Shown: positions 1-7,832 of the stretch, in pieces
Position numbering within the stretch: position 1 is the first letter of the stretch
Layout: each line of letters begins with the position of its first letter
Virus record (IMG/VR): IMGVR_UViG_3300031240_000021
Location: 1-38,960 of that record
From: a virus
Direction: 5' to 3' (one strand)
Length of the DNA: 38,960 nt
The notes under the pieces: model-generated
The model's database searches: none
What the model was told of the DNA's origin: nothing
Seen by the model: the letters and a program-made list of their open reading frames with translations, nothing else
Made by a program: the position numbers and the translations under genes

Positions 1-133
1 ACCCAGGTAGCGGGCGCGGTCAATGTGGGCGCAGGCATGACGACAGGAACCATTACCGTCGGCGGTACTGCCCAGACCGGCACTATTACCCTCGGATCCA
101 GTTCCGGCACAAATTCCATCTTAATCGGCAATG
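1..133 (+). repeat. terminal direct overlap, left copy
   Basis: Bases 1-133 match 38828-38960 at 132 of 133 positions. The only difference is G at 127 against T at 38954, which changes Gly to Cys in the fibre repeat. This is the signature of a circular or circularly permuted molecule, giving a unit length of 38,827 bp. The overlap sits inside a protein repeat, so a false join between two repeat copies is possible. Confidence 0.85.
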
Positions 134-1422
134 GCGCAGGGGCTACTACGGTTAATATCGCCAACGTTCAGGTTGGTGGTGCTGTTAACATCGGCGCGGC
201 CATGACAACGGGAACTATTACCGTGGGGGGTACGGGTTTGCAAACCGGTACACTTTCTATAGCACCGGGCACCGGTGCACAAACCGTCGCTATCGGTACT
301 GGCGGTACGGGAGTGAAGACAATAAATATCGGTACTGGCGCAATTGGCAATATCATCACCATTGGTACGGTTACCGCAGCAGCAAGTTTGGCGTTGAAGG
401 TCGGCACAGGCAACTTTTCTTTGGATGGGGCAGCGACATCTACTTATGCGGTAGGTGCATCCACAACTACAGGAACAATCACGATTGGCGGTACTGCTCA
501 AACGGGAGACTTAGTTCTAGGTTCGTCTAGTGGAACCAACGCCGTTAAAATAATGAACGGCGCTGGCGCAGGAACCTTAAGTCTGGGTGTGATTCAGGTG
601 GCAGGTGCAATCAACATGGGCACTGCGATGACTACGGGAACCATCACTATTGGTGGCACTGGGTTGCAGACCGGTACTATAGCAATCGCTCCGGGTACAG
701 GGGCACAGACAATCAACATTGCCGCTTCAGGCACAGGCACAAAAACCATAGCTATCGGTGCCACAGGTTCCGCTAACGTCGTAACTATTGGTTCCAGCAC
801 TGGTGCTTCGAGCATCACCGAATTGGTCGGAACAGGTAACTTCAGCCTTGATGGTGCAGCTACAAGTACATTCACTTTTGCGCCATCTGTTACCTCCGGT
901 ACGATTAATTTTGGTGGTACAGGAGCAGCGACAGGTACTATGACAATTGGCGGTGGCACAGGAGCTCAGACAATAGCTATCGGTAGCTCAGGAACAGGCG
1001 CTAAGACAATCACGATTGGCGGTACGGGTTCGGTAAGCAATGTGACCATTGGGTCTACATCGACAACATCGACAACCACACTTCAAGCAGGTTCTGGAGG
1101 TGTTGTAGTCACTGGCGGAAACCTGTTGATCAATTCTGCTGGCAAGATGCTCCAGGTCCACCACGGGGCCGTTACCGACTTCATCGGAACGGGTGTGCTG
1201 ACAGCAGGAACTCAGACCATTGCAAACACAAACATCGCTACTGGCGACGTTATCTTGCTAACGCGCTTGACAGTAGCAGCCTCCACAACCCTAGGCGAAC
1301 TAACATACACAATTAGCAATGGTGCAAGTTTTACTGTAACCAGTGTTATATTGGGGACTCCTGGTTCAACCCAGACCGGTGACGTGAGCACATACGCCTA
1401 CATGATTGTAAGGCCTGCATAA
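1..1422 (+). CDS. tail fibre protein, C-terminal part (gene split by the contig ends)
   Basis: This is the 3' part of a gene that starts at 37733. The frame is open from base 1, and the 133-base overlap joins it in frame to the end of the window. The joined protein would be about 838 residues, of which this piece supplies residues 366-838. It consists of long imperfect repeats rich in Gly, Thr and Ser, with recurring blocks such as TGTITVGGTAQTGTITLGSS and GTGNFSLDGAAT, typical of beta-structured phage fibres. The last 90 or so residues are non-repetitive (starting near GKMLQVHHG) and are the likely receptor-binding tip. An ATG at 25 is in frame but lies inside the repeats and is not the start. 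Fibre role is inferred from composition and position. Confidence 0.85.
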   Translation, partial: TQVAGAVNVGAGMTTGTITVGGTAQTGTITLGSSSGTNSILIGNGAGATTVNIANVQVGGAVNIGAAMTTGTITVGGTGLQTGTLSIAPGTGAQTVAIGTGGTGVKTINIGTGAIGNIITIGTVTAAASLALKVGTGNFSLDGAATSTYAVGASTTTGTITIGGTAQTGDLVLGSSSGTNAVKIMNGAGAGTLSLGVIQVAGAINMGTAMTTGTITIGGTGLQTGTIAIAPGTGAQTINIAASGTGTKTIAIGATGSANVVTIGSSTGASSITELVGTGNFSLDGAATSTFTFAPSVTSGTINFGGTGAATGTMTIGGGTGAQTIAIGSSGTGAKTITIGGTGSVSNVTIGSTSTTSTTTLQAGSGGVVVTGGNLLINSAGKMLQVHHGAVTDFIGTGVLTAGTQTIANTNIATGDVILLTRLTVAASTTLGELTYTISNGASFTVTSVILGTPGSTQTGDVSTYAYMIVRPA

Positions 1423-1444
1423 CAAAACAAACAAAGGACCTAAC

Positions 1445-1681
1445 ATGTTGAAAAACACAGTACAGATAGACCATGTTATTGGAAATAACACCTATACATT
1501 TATCTGCGGGAACACAGCACCTTTGACGGAGATCAAAGACGCGCTTTGCCAATTCATGAAATTTGTGGGCAACGCCGAAGACCAAGCCAAGGCGCAGCTG
1601 GAACAACAAGCAGCGACTCAAGCGGAAGAGCAAAAAGAACAGGAACCAGATATCACACCAGCGATAGAAAAAGCGGAGTAA
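1445..1681 (+). CDS. small virion-region protein of unknown function
   Basis: The gene encodes 78 residues. The start ATG follows AAAGGACC and lies 22 bases after the fibre stop. Residues 1-40 look folded (FICGNTAPLTEIKDALCQFM). The C-terminal half is a charged Gln/Glu/Ala coiled-coil or disordered tail. It sits between the fibre gene and further virion genes in one rightward run, so a fibre accessory or assembly role is possible. I recognise the general pattern from other podovirus-like phages but know no function. Confidence 0.75.
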   Translation: MLKNTVQIDHVIGNNTYTFICGNTAPLTEIKDALCQFMKFVGNAEDQAKAQLEQQAATQAEEQKEQEPDITPAIEKAE

Positions 1682-1682
1682 T

Positions 1683-2000
1683 ATGTCTGTATTCATCATC
1701 AACCAGCAAATGCTGCCCGCCCCCGAGCTGATCACAGCTATGACGGGTAGCCAGGTTGCGATCGGAACGCTGCTATACACGCCTGTAAAGCTAATTCTGG
1801 ACAATCAGAGCACATCCGCTGTCGTGCTTGGGATTGCCATTGGAGGGGGAGGCATAGTGTCGTGGAAAACGTTCAGTGCTGGTGAGGCGCTTGTCTTAGA
1901 TGATGACATGTATACGTTCCCTGTGGGGACCATATTTTATGGAAATGGAGCAGCTACAGGTAGTTTCTCCATTTCCTATACCTACATTAACTACCCATAG
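1683..2000 (+). CDS. small virion-associated protein, unknown function
   Basis: The gene encodes 105 residues. Its ATG begins one base after the preceding stop, so translation is probably coupled. The protein is mostly short beta-strand stretches rich in Gly, Thr and Ile (VVLGIAIGGGGIVSW, GSFSISYTYINYP), like a small beta-sandwich. No catalytic motif is visible. Its place among fibre genes suggests a fibre, decoration or receptor-binding accessory. Confidence 0.72.
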   Translation: MSVFIINQQMLPAPELITAMTGSQVAIGTLLYTPVKLILDNQSTSAVVLGIAIGGGGIVSWKTFSAGEALVLDDDMYTFPVGTIFYGNGAATGSFSISYTYINYP

Positions 2001-2006
2001 GACGAC

Positions 2007-2504
2007 ATGAGCCAGATTATCAAAAATCTAGCGGCTGGCCCTGTTCCTCCTTCGGTCCCCACATCGTTTGTAACAAACAGCGGGACAGCAGTACCAGCAG
2101 CCAATATTCTCAACGTATTAGGTGGGACAGGGACAACCACCGCTGGTTCGGGCAATACAATAACAATAACCGTAATCAATGATGGCTTCCAATGGCTTGA
2201 CGAGTCTATATCGTTCACTGCGGTGCCACAAACCGGCTATTTTTGCACTGGGGCATTGACGGTTAATCTTCCGGTGACGGCGGGTTTGTTGCAAGGTGCA
2301 ACAATCATCGTATACGTAGACAGCGCTAGCGTGGTCACAATCCAAGCAGCGGCTGGGCAGACGATACAAGTCGGCAACACTTCATCGTCAGTTGCGGGGA
2401 CAGCGGTTAGCACAGCGGAAGGATCGGTATTAGAGTTGGTGTATCGCTTAGCTGATGCGGAATGGCATACCATCTCGACAGAGGGCACTTGGACCACGAC
2501 CTAA
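2007..2504 (+). CDS. fibre-like beta protein, paralogue of the next gene
   Basis: The gene encodes 165 residues. An ATG follows TAGGACGAC and starts 6 bases after the previous stop. A Gly/Thr-rich N-terminal part ([20 protein letters not shown]) is followed by a beta-rich domain at residues 70-162. That domain resembles the C-terminal domain of the next protein: both carry a YV strand, an IQA strand, an SS.AGT turn, and end in GTW plus a few residues. Probably a virion surface or fibre component. No enzymatic motif is visible. Confidence 0.75.
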   Translation: MSQIIKNLAAGPVPPSVPTSFVTNSGTAVPAANILNVLGGTGTTTAGSGNTITITVINDGFQWLDESISFTAVPQTGYFCTGALTVNLPVTAGLLQGATIIVYVDSASVVTIQAAAGQTIQVGNTSSSVAGTAVSTAEGSVLELVYRLADAEWHTISTEGTWTTT

Positions 2505-2525
2505 AATATATTATGGAGCAATATC

Positions 2526-3137
2526 GTGCCAGGACCAGGCAACAGCTTAAATATCAGTGAAGCGGGGTTTCAATCCTTCGACGGCGTTTCGGTTTTCCAT
2601 GGACGAACTCTAACTCCAGGCGCAGGTGTAACTATCACAAACGGTGATGGTATAGCAGGTAACCCTGTGATATCGCTCGCTGGTGGTGGAGCGGCGGTGG
2701 AGCATTTGACGGGGAACAATGGGGGCCAACTCAATCCTGACGGATCAAACAATTTCTTTATAACCGGATCGTCAGGAAGTGTCACTTTTGGGAGTGGCAG
2801 TACCATAGTGGTCAAAAGCCCGTTTTTCTCACAATTCGGATTTAGCGCTACAAGTCAGCAAAATACGGGTGAAATCGTCACCGCAGCAGTAACAAGGACG
2901 CTTCCTGCATCTGTAACCATGGTTGATGGGGACCTTATAATTTATGTATGCACCACCGCAGGGGCCCTGGTAATCCAAGCGGTCGGAACTCAAAAGATAC
3001 GTATGGGGACATTGCTTTCTAGCGCGGCGGGAACGCTCACAAGTACGCAAATTGGAGATGCAGTAACCCTTCGATTCGATGCAACACAAGGGTTTTTCTT
3101 AGCTGTAAGCTGGGTTGGAACGTGGCTCGTGGCGTGA
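2526..3137 (+). CDS. fibre-like beta protein, paralogue of the previous gene
   Basis: The gene encodes 203 residues from a GTG start, supported by GGAG 8 bases upstream. The N-terminal segment (GRTLTPGAGVTITNGDGIAG) is typical of the linker and stalk segments of phage fibres. Residues 105-203 match the C-terminal domain of the preceding protein in strand order and in the terminal GTW. The two genes therefore look like a tandem duplication with diverged N-termini. Function as a virion fibre or decoration subunit is inferred. Confidence 0.75.
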   Translation: MPGPGNSLNISEAGFQSFDGVSVFHGRTLTPGAGVTITNGDGIAGNPVISLAGGGAAVEHLTGNNGGQLNPDGSNNFFITGSSGSVTFGSGSTIVVKSPFFSQFGFSATSQQNTGEIVTAAVTRTLPASVTMVDGDLIIYVCTTAGALVIQAVGTQKIRMGTLLSSAAGTLTSTQIGDAVTLRFDATQGFFLAVSWVGTWLVA

Positions 3138-3188
3138 TGGTAAACACACGGAAATTCACTGGAATAAGGGATTAAAAAAGGATAGATA

Positions 3189-4463
3189 ATGGCCTTTACT
3201 CACGCAGTCAGTACCAACAACTACGGACCCGCTAAATTTATCGTCAGCGCATCTGCGGCCAATGGAACCCATACCACGATTGCCTCGGCTAGCGCCGATG
3301 CAGTATCGGGTGAAACCGTGTTCATACGCCCTGGGACGTATACCGAGGACTGGTCGGCAAAGGCGGGGGTTAACTATTGCGGCTTCGTTTCGGATGGCTT
3401 CGAGGGTAATGTCATCCTCAAGGGATTGATAACCTGTAACTACTCCGGAGTAGCACAGTTCGGTGGTCTCCAATTCTCAACGAATGGCGCATCGTGTTTC
3501 AGTTTTACAGGTTCATCTGCATGCGGTGTAGGTCTAGTCAACTGCAATATTGTAGTAGAAGCCGGCCAGTTTTTCATGATCGCGAACAACGCATCATGCT
3601 TCCTAACAGCCACAGAATGCATCGGGAACGTGGCTGGCGGCCTGTTTAATATAACCTCCTGCACCAGCCTAGGACTAAGCAAATGTAATATTGGATGGGC
3701 ACAGAATTCATCTATTGCTGTCGGATTATTTCAGCCCCAATGGAGCGCAGCTGCAGGCCCTATTACGACATCCTCAACCGGCTCTGTAGTGGCCTATTAC
3801 AGCACGCTCAGTTCTGTTTCTCAGGCCACAATAACGCTTGCCGGAACAGGTACCGCAACACTTTACAATTGCACATTCGGCAGTTCCAATCAAGCAGCTC
3901 TTAGCATCGGGACAGGATGTTCGGCAACTATGATCGGCGGCTCTATCACATCCACAGCGGCCAATGCGGTCACGGGTGCGGGGACTTTCTTCTATTCTAA
4001 CGTTACTTTCGGTGGATCGTCGATTACCATTAACCCTACTACCCAGACGATGCTACCCGCTCTCGATACTGGACAGGTAGGTACATTCACACCGACAATT
4101 CAAGGAGCCTCCACGGCGGGAACGGGAACGTATAGTGTACAGCAGGGGCGTTATCAAAAAGTGGGAAGACTGGTAACGTTCCATGTCAATCTAACATGGT
4201 CGGCCCATACAGGAACGGGAGTTATTCAGTTAGCCGGTTTACCTTTCGCTGCGGCCTCGACTGAAACCGGCTATCCATTTAGTTTTGTGTCTTTGGGTTC
4301 TTTCTTAGTGGCAACCGCTACATCGATTATATGTTACGGCGTAGGCACTACAACAGTTGCTAACATTTATGGCTACATAGCTGCATCAGGAAGTCTCGTA
4401 AACAGTTCTTTAGCATCTAATACGGCAACGAGCTGCTACATCTCCGGCACCTATGAGGTCTAA
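3189..4463 (+). CDS. beta-helix tail spike-like protein
   Basis: The gene encodes 424 residues. Residues 20-280 show the pattern of a right-handed parallel beta-helix. The segment SGETVFIRPGTYTEDWSAKA, typical of the pectate-lyase-like entry, is followed by short strands with repeated N, C and G turns. The C-terminal 140 residues (from about GQVGTFTPTIQGAST) are different and resemble a trimerisation or receptor-binding domain. Such spikes bind and often cut surface polysaccharide; no active-site residues can be assigned here. It closes the fibre block and is followed tail-to-tail by a leftward gene. Confidence 0.75.
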   Translation: MAFTHAVSTNNYGPAKFIVSASAANGTHTTIASASADAVSGETVFIRPGTYTEDWSAKAGVNYCGFVSDGFEGNVILKGLITCNYSGVAQFGGLQFSTNGASCFSFTGSSACGVGLVNCNIVVEAGQFFMIANNASCFLTATECIGNVAGGLFNITSCTSLGLSKCNIGWAQNSSIAVGLFQPQWSAAAGPITTSSTGSVVAYYSTLSSVSQATITLAGTGTATLYNCTFGSSNQAALSIGTGCSATMIGGSITSTAANAVTGAGTFFYSNVTFGGSSITINPTTQTMLPALDTGQVGTFTPTIQGASTAGTGTYSVQQGRYQKVGRLVTFHVNLTWSAHTGTGVIQLAGLPFAAASTETGYPFSFVSLGSFLVATATSIICYGVGTTTVANIYGYIAASGSLVNSSLASNTATSCYISGTYEV

Positions 4464-4468
4464 TGCTT

Positions 4469-4849
4469 TTAAATTGTGGAATTTGCCGATAAAACCTCTA
4501 TAATCTCGTAATATGCATTTAGGCTACCTATCCAATACCAGGTGTCCGGTGCCCAGTGGCTATATCTTTCGACATGGTCAAGCTGGTTTTCGGCCTTATC
4601 TCGCAATTTGGTAACTATGCGCACGCACTGGCAGAGACCTACTGATTGCTGAATTTGGAAGTAAGCGGTGCCCATGGCATCGACTCGGCCATGATAATAA
4701 GCGATATCCTTTACCTCCTTAAAATATGCCTGATCCAATTCCGCTTCAGCCAAGATGCAGAGGAAATGAACCTTGTTTAAGCAATCACAAGAATGCGCCT
4801 CCGCCTGTAAGAAAAAAAACATGCAAATAAAGATCATCAGACTTTTCAA
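4469..4849 (-). CDS. secreted small protein with an internal duplication (paralogue of the 18.9-kb gene)
   Basis: The gene encodes 126 residues. The start is TTG, with GGAGA about 8 bases upstream; an in-frame ATG lies four codons later. The N-terminus is a Sec-type signal peptide (MIFICMFFFLQAEAHS). The mature part has two similar halves: the first starts CDC and has AEAELDQ and YYHGRVDA, the second starts CQC and has AENQLDH and YWIGSLNA. The first half matches the protein at 18898-19131 (CSC, ASAEYE, YWHGRADA). Function unknown; probably envelope-located. It is divergent from the lipoprotein gene at 4923. Confidence 0.7.
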   Translation of the reverse strand: MKSLMIFICMFFFLQAEAHSCDCLNKVHFLCILAEAELDQAYFKEVKDIAYYHGRVDAMGTAYFQIQQSVGLCQCVRIVTKLRDKAENQLDHVERYSHWAPDTWYWIGSLNAYYEIIEVLSANSTI

Positions 4850-4891
4850 AAAACATCTCCTATGTCATTGATGAGTTAATCGTATCGAAAT

Positions 4892-4902
4892 CCTATCATA
4901 GG
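4892..4902. promoter_or_regulatory. 11-base perfect dyad in a divergent intergenic region
   Basis: The sequence CCTATCATAGG is a perfect inverted repeat centred between the leftward gene starting at 4849 and the rightward gene starting at 4923. It contains a TATCAT hexamer that could serve as a rightward -10, but no good -35 lies at the right distance. It could be an operator for one or both genes. Confidence 0.35.
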
Positions 4903-4922
4903 CGTAACACAAAGGCAAGAAT

Positions 4923-5108
4923 ATGAAATATCTTATTGTTCTAGTCCCGTTCATTATGACCTCATGTCAGGCGCTGCCAGCGCTCTATCAGTCCGCAGAG
5001 GATGTGCTCGATGATAACGCTATCCGCGTGGAAGTGTCCCGCGAGGCTATGGCCAAGGGCACTAACGTCAACGTCACAATCGAAATAAAGAATGCGGGGA
5101 CACAATAA
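4923..5108 (+). CDS. small lipoprotein
   Basis: The gene encodes 61 residues. A short hydrophobic leader ends in the lipobox-like ITS/MTSC with Cys at residue 15, so the mature protein would be lipid-anchored, about 47 residues long. The remainder is acidic and ends in alternating Val strands (VNVTIEIKN). An outer-membrane spanin subunit is one possibility because of size and lipidation, but no inner-membrane partner lies next to it. Its stop overlaps the start of the next gene by one base (TAATG). Confidence 0.72.
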   Translation: MKYLIVLVPFIMTSCQALPALYQSAEDVLDDNAIRVEVSREAMAKGTNVNVTIEIKNAGTQ

Positions 5109-5245
5109 TGCCATTAGCTAAAGGTAAATCGAAGGCAGCAGTCAGCAACAACATCAAGACGGAAATGGCAGCTGGAAAGCCTCAAAAGCAAGCGGTGGCT
5201 ATTGCTTTAAACGTTGCTGGGAAATCCAGAAAAAAAAGGAAGTAA
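5108..5245 (+). CDS. small basic protein, DUF6496-like
   Basis: The gene encodes 45 residues. The start ATG overlaps the preceding stop as TAATG. The sequence pattern ([16 protein letters not shown], then [15 protein letters not shown], then a Lys/Arg tail) matches my recollection of a small family common in phages and catalogued as DUF6496. Function is unknown. The high charge suggests nucleic-acid binding or packaging inside the head. Confidence 0.72.
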   Translation: MPLAKGKSKAAVSNNIKTEMAAGKPQKQAVAIALNVAGKSRKKRK

Positions 5246-5246
5246 C

Positions 5247-5426
5247 ATGCACAAGAAAATCATGGAAAAGTGTGCGAAGAAACTGGATAAAGACGCTGCA
5301 CACTATGCCAAAGAAGCCAAGCACGCGAAGGGCAAAAAAAAGAAACACGAGAAGACAGAAGAGCGAGAAGCAAAAAGCGCAGCTAAAGACCTCAAACATC
5401 GTGCGAAAAAATCTCACGAATATTAG
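5247..5426 (+). CDS. small Lys/His/Ala-rich basic protein
   Basis: The gene encodes 59 residues from the ATG at 5247, one base after the preceding stop; AGGAAG lies just upstream. The protein is one long Lys/Ala/Glu-rich helix-forming sequence with little hydrophobic core (KHAKGKKKKHEKTEERE). It is the last gene before a terminator and resembles in style the small basic proteins at 23010-23938. A DNA-associated head protein is a guess; no family was recognised. Confidence 0.68.
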   Translation: MHKKIMEKCAKKLDKDAAHYAKEAKHAKGKKKKHEKTEEREAKSAAKDLKHRAKKSHEY

Positions 5427-5475
5427 AGTGACGTTACCCAGTTCTTTCTTCATAGATGTTACCCTGTTGCAGGGG

Positions 5476-5510
5476 TGGGAGGGCTTAAAAACCCTCCCAT
5501 TTTCATTTTA
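5476..5510 (+). terminator. rho-independent terminator
   Basis: An 8-bp perfect stem (TGGGAGGG / CCCTCCCA) encloses an 8-base loop and is followed by TTTTCATTTT. It ends the rightward run from the fibre genes and small basic genes. The T-rich tail overlaps the stop codon of the converging recombination operon. Confidence 0.85.
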
Positions 5511-6401
5511 GGGCTGCGTGCAGATGCGCCAACTAGAAGTCGATTCCTTGCGGTATTTGTCTAGGTCTACATCCTTTAGCTCCGGCACCTTGGAATAGTC
5601 AATATTCCCTCTTCTAGTCACCTGACAAAGGGAAATCCCCGCGCCTCGTGAGTTCCTTTCTCCACTTAAAAAGACGAGCTGCTCTCGCAATTCTTCCTGG
5701 TATTTTTCTAGGCATTTGATATCCTCAGAAACAGATTTCCATTTTCTGGCGCACTCTTGCCAGATCCCGTCTGAAAGTTCTATATAATCACCGTCAGCGG
5801 GTTCAGGGGGCGTTTTAGACATGAGGCAATCGTAAAATTTACGTTCCTCTTCTATCATGGCTTTGATGTACGTGTCATCGCGTTCAATTTTGATCGCAAC
5901 CCCATCGATGCCGTCGAAGCTATAATACCAAGCATAATCGACATCACATACAGCCATCTGATGCTGAAGTTGAGGGTAGTAATGGACGGGTACTTTCCCT
6001 GATACAGCCAACGCATGATCTTTCTCCCCAGGACACTTTATTTCCAGAATGTGCTGGCGAGTATCGTCTATACCGTCTAAAGATGCCATCAAAAATCCAC
6101 GGATAGCGACAATCGGAGCGGTCCTAACGCCCTTTTCGATATTAAACATCTCCCTTGCTATGGGTTCAAGGTCGATGCCACGCTGCATGCGTTCATTGGG
6201 CTGCATGGGCGGTTCGTCAGATAGCTTTTCGTGGTACAACTGTAACCGCGTCTTCCAGGGGCCGGCCCCCATTACAACTACCGCGTCGGTAGCCGTAATC
6301 TTAGTCTTACGCAGGGCCAACCATTCTGGCGTGCCTTGGACTATGTCGTCTCTGTATTCAAGCACCCCTAGGTCATCTAAAAACTGCACTGTTGCCAACA
6401 T
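5508..6401 (-). CDS. YqaJ-type viral recombinase (lambda-exonuclease fold)
   Basis: The gene encodes 297 residues; the ATG is preceded by GGAG 9 bases upstream. Near the N-terminus GTPEWLALRKTKITATDA matches the YqaJ entry motif. MQRGIDLEPIAREMF follows near residue 85. The PD-(D/E)xK catalytic set is visible as SLDGIDD, LEIKCPG and the downstream HYYPQLQHQM. The enzyme would resect double-strand DNA ends 5' to 3' and leave single strands for the annealing protein encoded upstream in the same operon. The remaining C-terminus is helical. Family assignment is firm; polarity and partner use are inferred from the family. Confidence 0.88.
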   Translation of the reverse strand: MLATVQFLDDLGVLEYRDDIVQGTPEWLALRKTKITATDAVVVMGAGPWKTRLQLYHEKLSDEPPMQPNERMQRGIDLEPIAREMFNIEKGVRTAPIVAIRGFLMASLDGIDDTRQHILEIKCPGEKDHALAVSGKVPVHYYPQLQHQMAVCDVDYAWYYSFDGIDGVAIKIERDDTYIKAMIEEERKFYDCLMSKTPPEPADGDYIELSDGIWQECARKWKSVSEDIKCLEKYQEELREQLVFLSGERNSRGAGISLCQVTRRGNIDYSKVPELKDVDLDKYRKESTSSWRICTQP

Positions 6402-6555
6402 TGTCTAATCTCCGCTCTAGATATTCTATGTAACCCTGTAGACTCACTATTTTGGCGGCTAAGATCCCCGACACCATCGCGTCGGGGTTCTCTACCATTT
6501 CGAGGTACTCGCTCGCGGCTTGCACCACTTCGCTAATAATTGCTTCTGCATTCAT
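6373..6555 (-). CDS. small helical protein between the annealase and exonuclease
   Basis: The gene encodes 60 residues. Its ATG overlaps the stop of the upstream annealing-protein gene (ATGA), and its 3' end overlaps the exonuclease start by 29 bases. This tight packing argues that it is translated. The sequence is Ala/Glu/Leu-rich and probably two helices. No motif was recognised; a recombination accessory role is only suggested by position. Confidence 0.6.
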   Translation of the reverse strand: MNAEAIISEVVQAASEYLEMVENPDAMVSGILAAKIVSLQGYIEYLERRLDNVGNSAVFR

Positions 6556-7370
6556 GACATCTCGGCGGTTAAAAGTTCGGGTTCGGCCATCAATTGTTGC
6601 TGCGCGGCTCTATATTTTTCCATGTTTTTGACTGCTGCACCCTTCATTCGGGCAAAGAGATCAGCAGGCAATTTGGCAAAGGAAATGGTACCGTATGTTT
6701 TTTGGCACAAATTGTAAAATGAATTGCAATATTCGGGATCACAATCGCCTAAGATGTTTTCCAATTCACGGACTTGGTCGTGAGACATTCTAGGACCATC
6801 AACAACAGGCTTGGCTTCGATCTTCGGTGGCGCTTCATTTTTGATTTCACCCGTTGACAGGTCAATCTCCACCTTCTTGGCTCCAGGGATTGAATCAATC
6901 TCGGACTCATCGGTCCACCCCATACCCGAAATGGAAAGGGTCACGCGGCGCTTTGCTTTGGTCTCTGCCTTCATAATTGCGTTGGCCTTGGCATCTCCCT
7001 TCAACCCGCTAATAGTAACAGCGCCAGTGGCCTCATCTGTACGTCCATCGGCGGTTCGGGCTGTAGCCTTGACGATGTAAAGGTCATCCACCATCTTACT
7101 TTCTAGGCTAAGCGAGATGTTTTTGAGCATACGGAGCTGCTCTGTGGCATCTTTCTTTGCATATAGGGTCAATTTACCGTTCAAGGTGATATAATCGAAA
7201 GGGCGGGTAAACGGGTTCAAACCCATGCTCTCGCATACCTTTTGGTAGTACAGGACGCGTTGCTGAGGGTCTAGCTTGGATAGGTCCCCTTGCATGACAA
7301 CTTGTTCGACAACCGATAGTTGCTGATCTCTAGCTTCGAATGTAACTGGTAACGCTACTTGTTTGGACAT
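6552..7370 (-). CDS. RecT/Redbeta-like single-strand annealing protein
   Basis: The gene encodes 272 residues, with AGGAGG just upstream of the ATG. The body shows the pattern of a phage annealase family: LDPQQRVLYYQKVCESMGLN, FDYITLNGKLTLYAKKDATE, then ETKAKRRVTLSISGMG followed by an acidic segment. It would coat single-stranded DNA and anneal complementary strands, working with the exonuclease two genes downstream. The C-terminal 90 residues are variable and may contact host SSB or replication proteins. The exact family (RecT versus Bet) cannot be separated by eye. Confidence 0.78.
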   Translation of the reverse strand: MSKQVALPVTFEARDQQLSVVEQVVMQGDLSKLDPQQRVLYYQKVCESMGLNPFTRPFDYITLNGKLTLYAKKDATEQLRMLKNISLSLESKMVDDLYIVKATARTADGRTDEATGAVTISGLKGDAKANAIMKAETKAKRRVTLSISGMGWTDESEIDSIPGAKKVEIDLSTGEIKNEAPPKIEAKPVVDGPRMSHDQVRELENILGDCDPEYCNSFYNLCQKTYGTISFAKLPADLFARMKGAAVKNMEKYRAAQQQLMAEPELLTAEMS

Positions 7371-7476
7371 GGTGCCTCCTGGGCGGGTTAAAATTACTTG
7401 TCTTTTTCCCGCCTGCAGCCCTATAGTTGGTGCCGCAGCGCGGGGGATTGATTTGTTGATCGATTTGTGATGAATC

Positions 7477-7683
7477 TTATGCGCTGCTCTCTTTTTCTCC
7501 GTTTAACTCATCGTATCTTTTTTGTGCATAGGCTTTGTCTATGCCCTCTAGCACGGCCATGTATGTGGCGCTGTTCCATTTGTACAAGGCCGAGTCTAGA
7601 ATTGCGTTTTTGATCTGGTCGCTCTTGCGCATGCTTAGGTCCATGGTGTTTAAAAAGTTACTTACGGCAATCTTTTGCTTCAT
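7477..7683 (-). CDS. small leftward early protein, unknown
   Basis: The gene encodes 68 residues from the ATG at 7683, chosen because AAAGGGGG lies just upstream. The alternative ATG at 7734 falls inside the promoter between -35 and -10 and would be outside the transcript. The protein (MKQKIAVSNFLNTMDLSMRK, then KNAILDSALYKWNS) is helical, with no motif I know. It is the first gene of the leftward recombination operon. Position suggests an early regulator or recombination helper. Confidence 0.65.
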   Translation of the reverse strand: MKQKIAVSNFLNTMDLSMRKSDQIKNAILDSALYKWNSATYMAVLEGIDKAYAQKRYDELNGEKESSA

Positions 7684-7708
7684 GCTTGCCCCCTTTGGGT
7701 TGGTTTGT

Positions 7709-7743
7709 GCAATAAATATAGCGCCAACCAACATTTACCGCAA
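7709..7743 (-). repeat. 35-bp promoter repeat, copy 1
   Basis: These 35 bases are identical to 14148-14182. Both copies lie directly upstream of a leftward operon and contain a full promoter (TTGCGG-N17-TATATT, read leftward). Weaker similarity continues a few bases on either side. Confidence 0.9.
7715..7743 (-). promoter_or_regulatory. leftward promoter of the recombination operon
   Basis: Read leftward, -35 TTGCGG (7743-7738) and -10 TATATT (7720-7715) are separated by exactly 17 bases. The spacer carries ATGTTGGT from its fourth base. The same motif at the same position occurs in the promoters at 14154-14182 and 37548-37575. Initiation near 7708 would give a short leader before the ATG at 7683. 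Confidence 0.8.
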
Positions 7744-7832
7744 CGTTTTTGTCGCGCAACCGAAGAATAAAAATGTTGCAAATAATGGTTTGGTGCGACA
7801 GTCTATCTGATAAACAGACGCATGGAGGTATT

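Noticed and set aside
121-959. Long leftward frames opposite the fibre repeats (also 38182-38958)
   Set aside because: Their Pro/Val-rich or Cys-rich repetitive products are the mirror of the Gly/Thr repeat codons; they have no ribosome sites.
25-1422. ATG at 25 as start of a 465-residue protein
   Set aside because: It lies inside the fibre repeats. The frame is open to base 1 and continues in frame from 37733 through the end overlap.
7684-7734. ATG at 7734 as start of the leftward gene
   Set aside because: It lies between the -35 and -10 of the leftward promoter. The ATG at 7683 has a good Shine-Dalgarno site.
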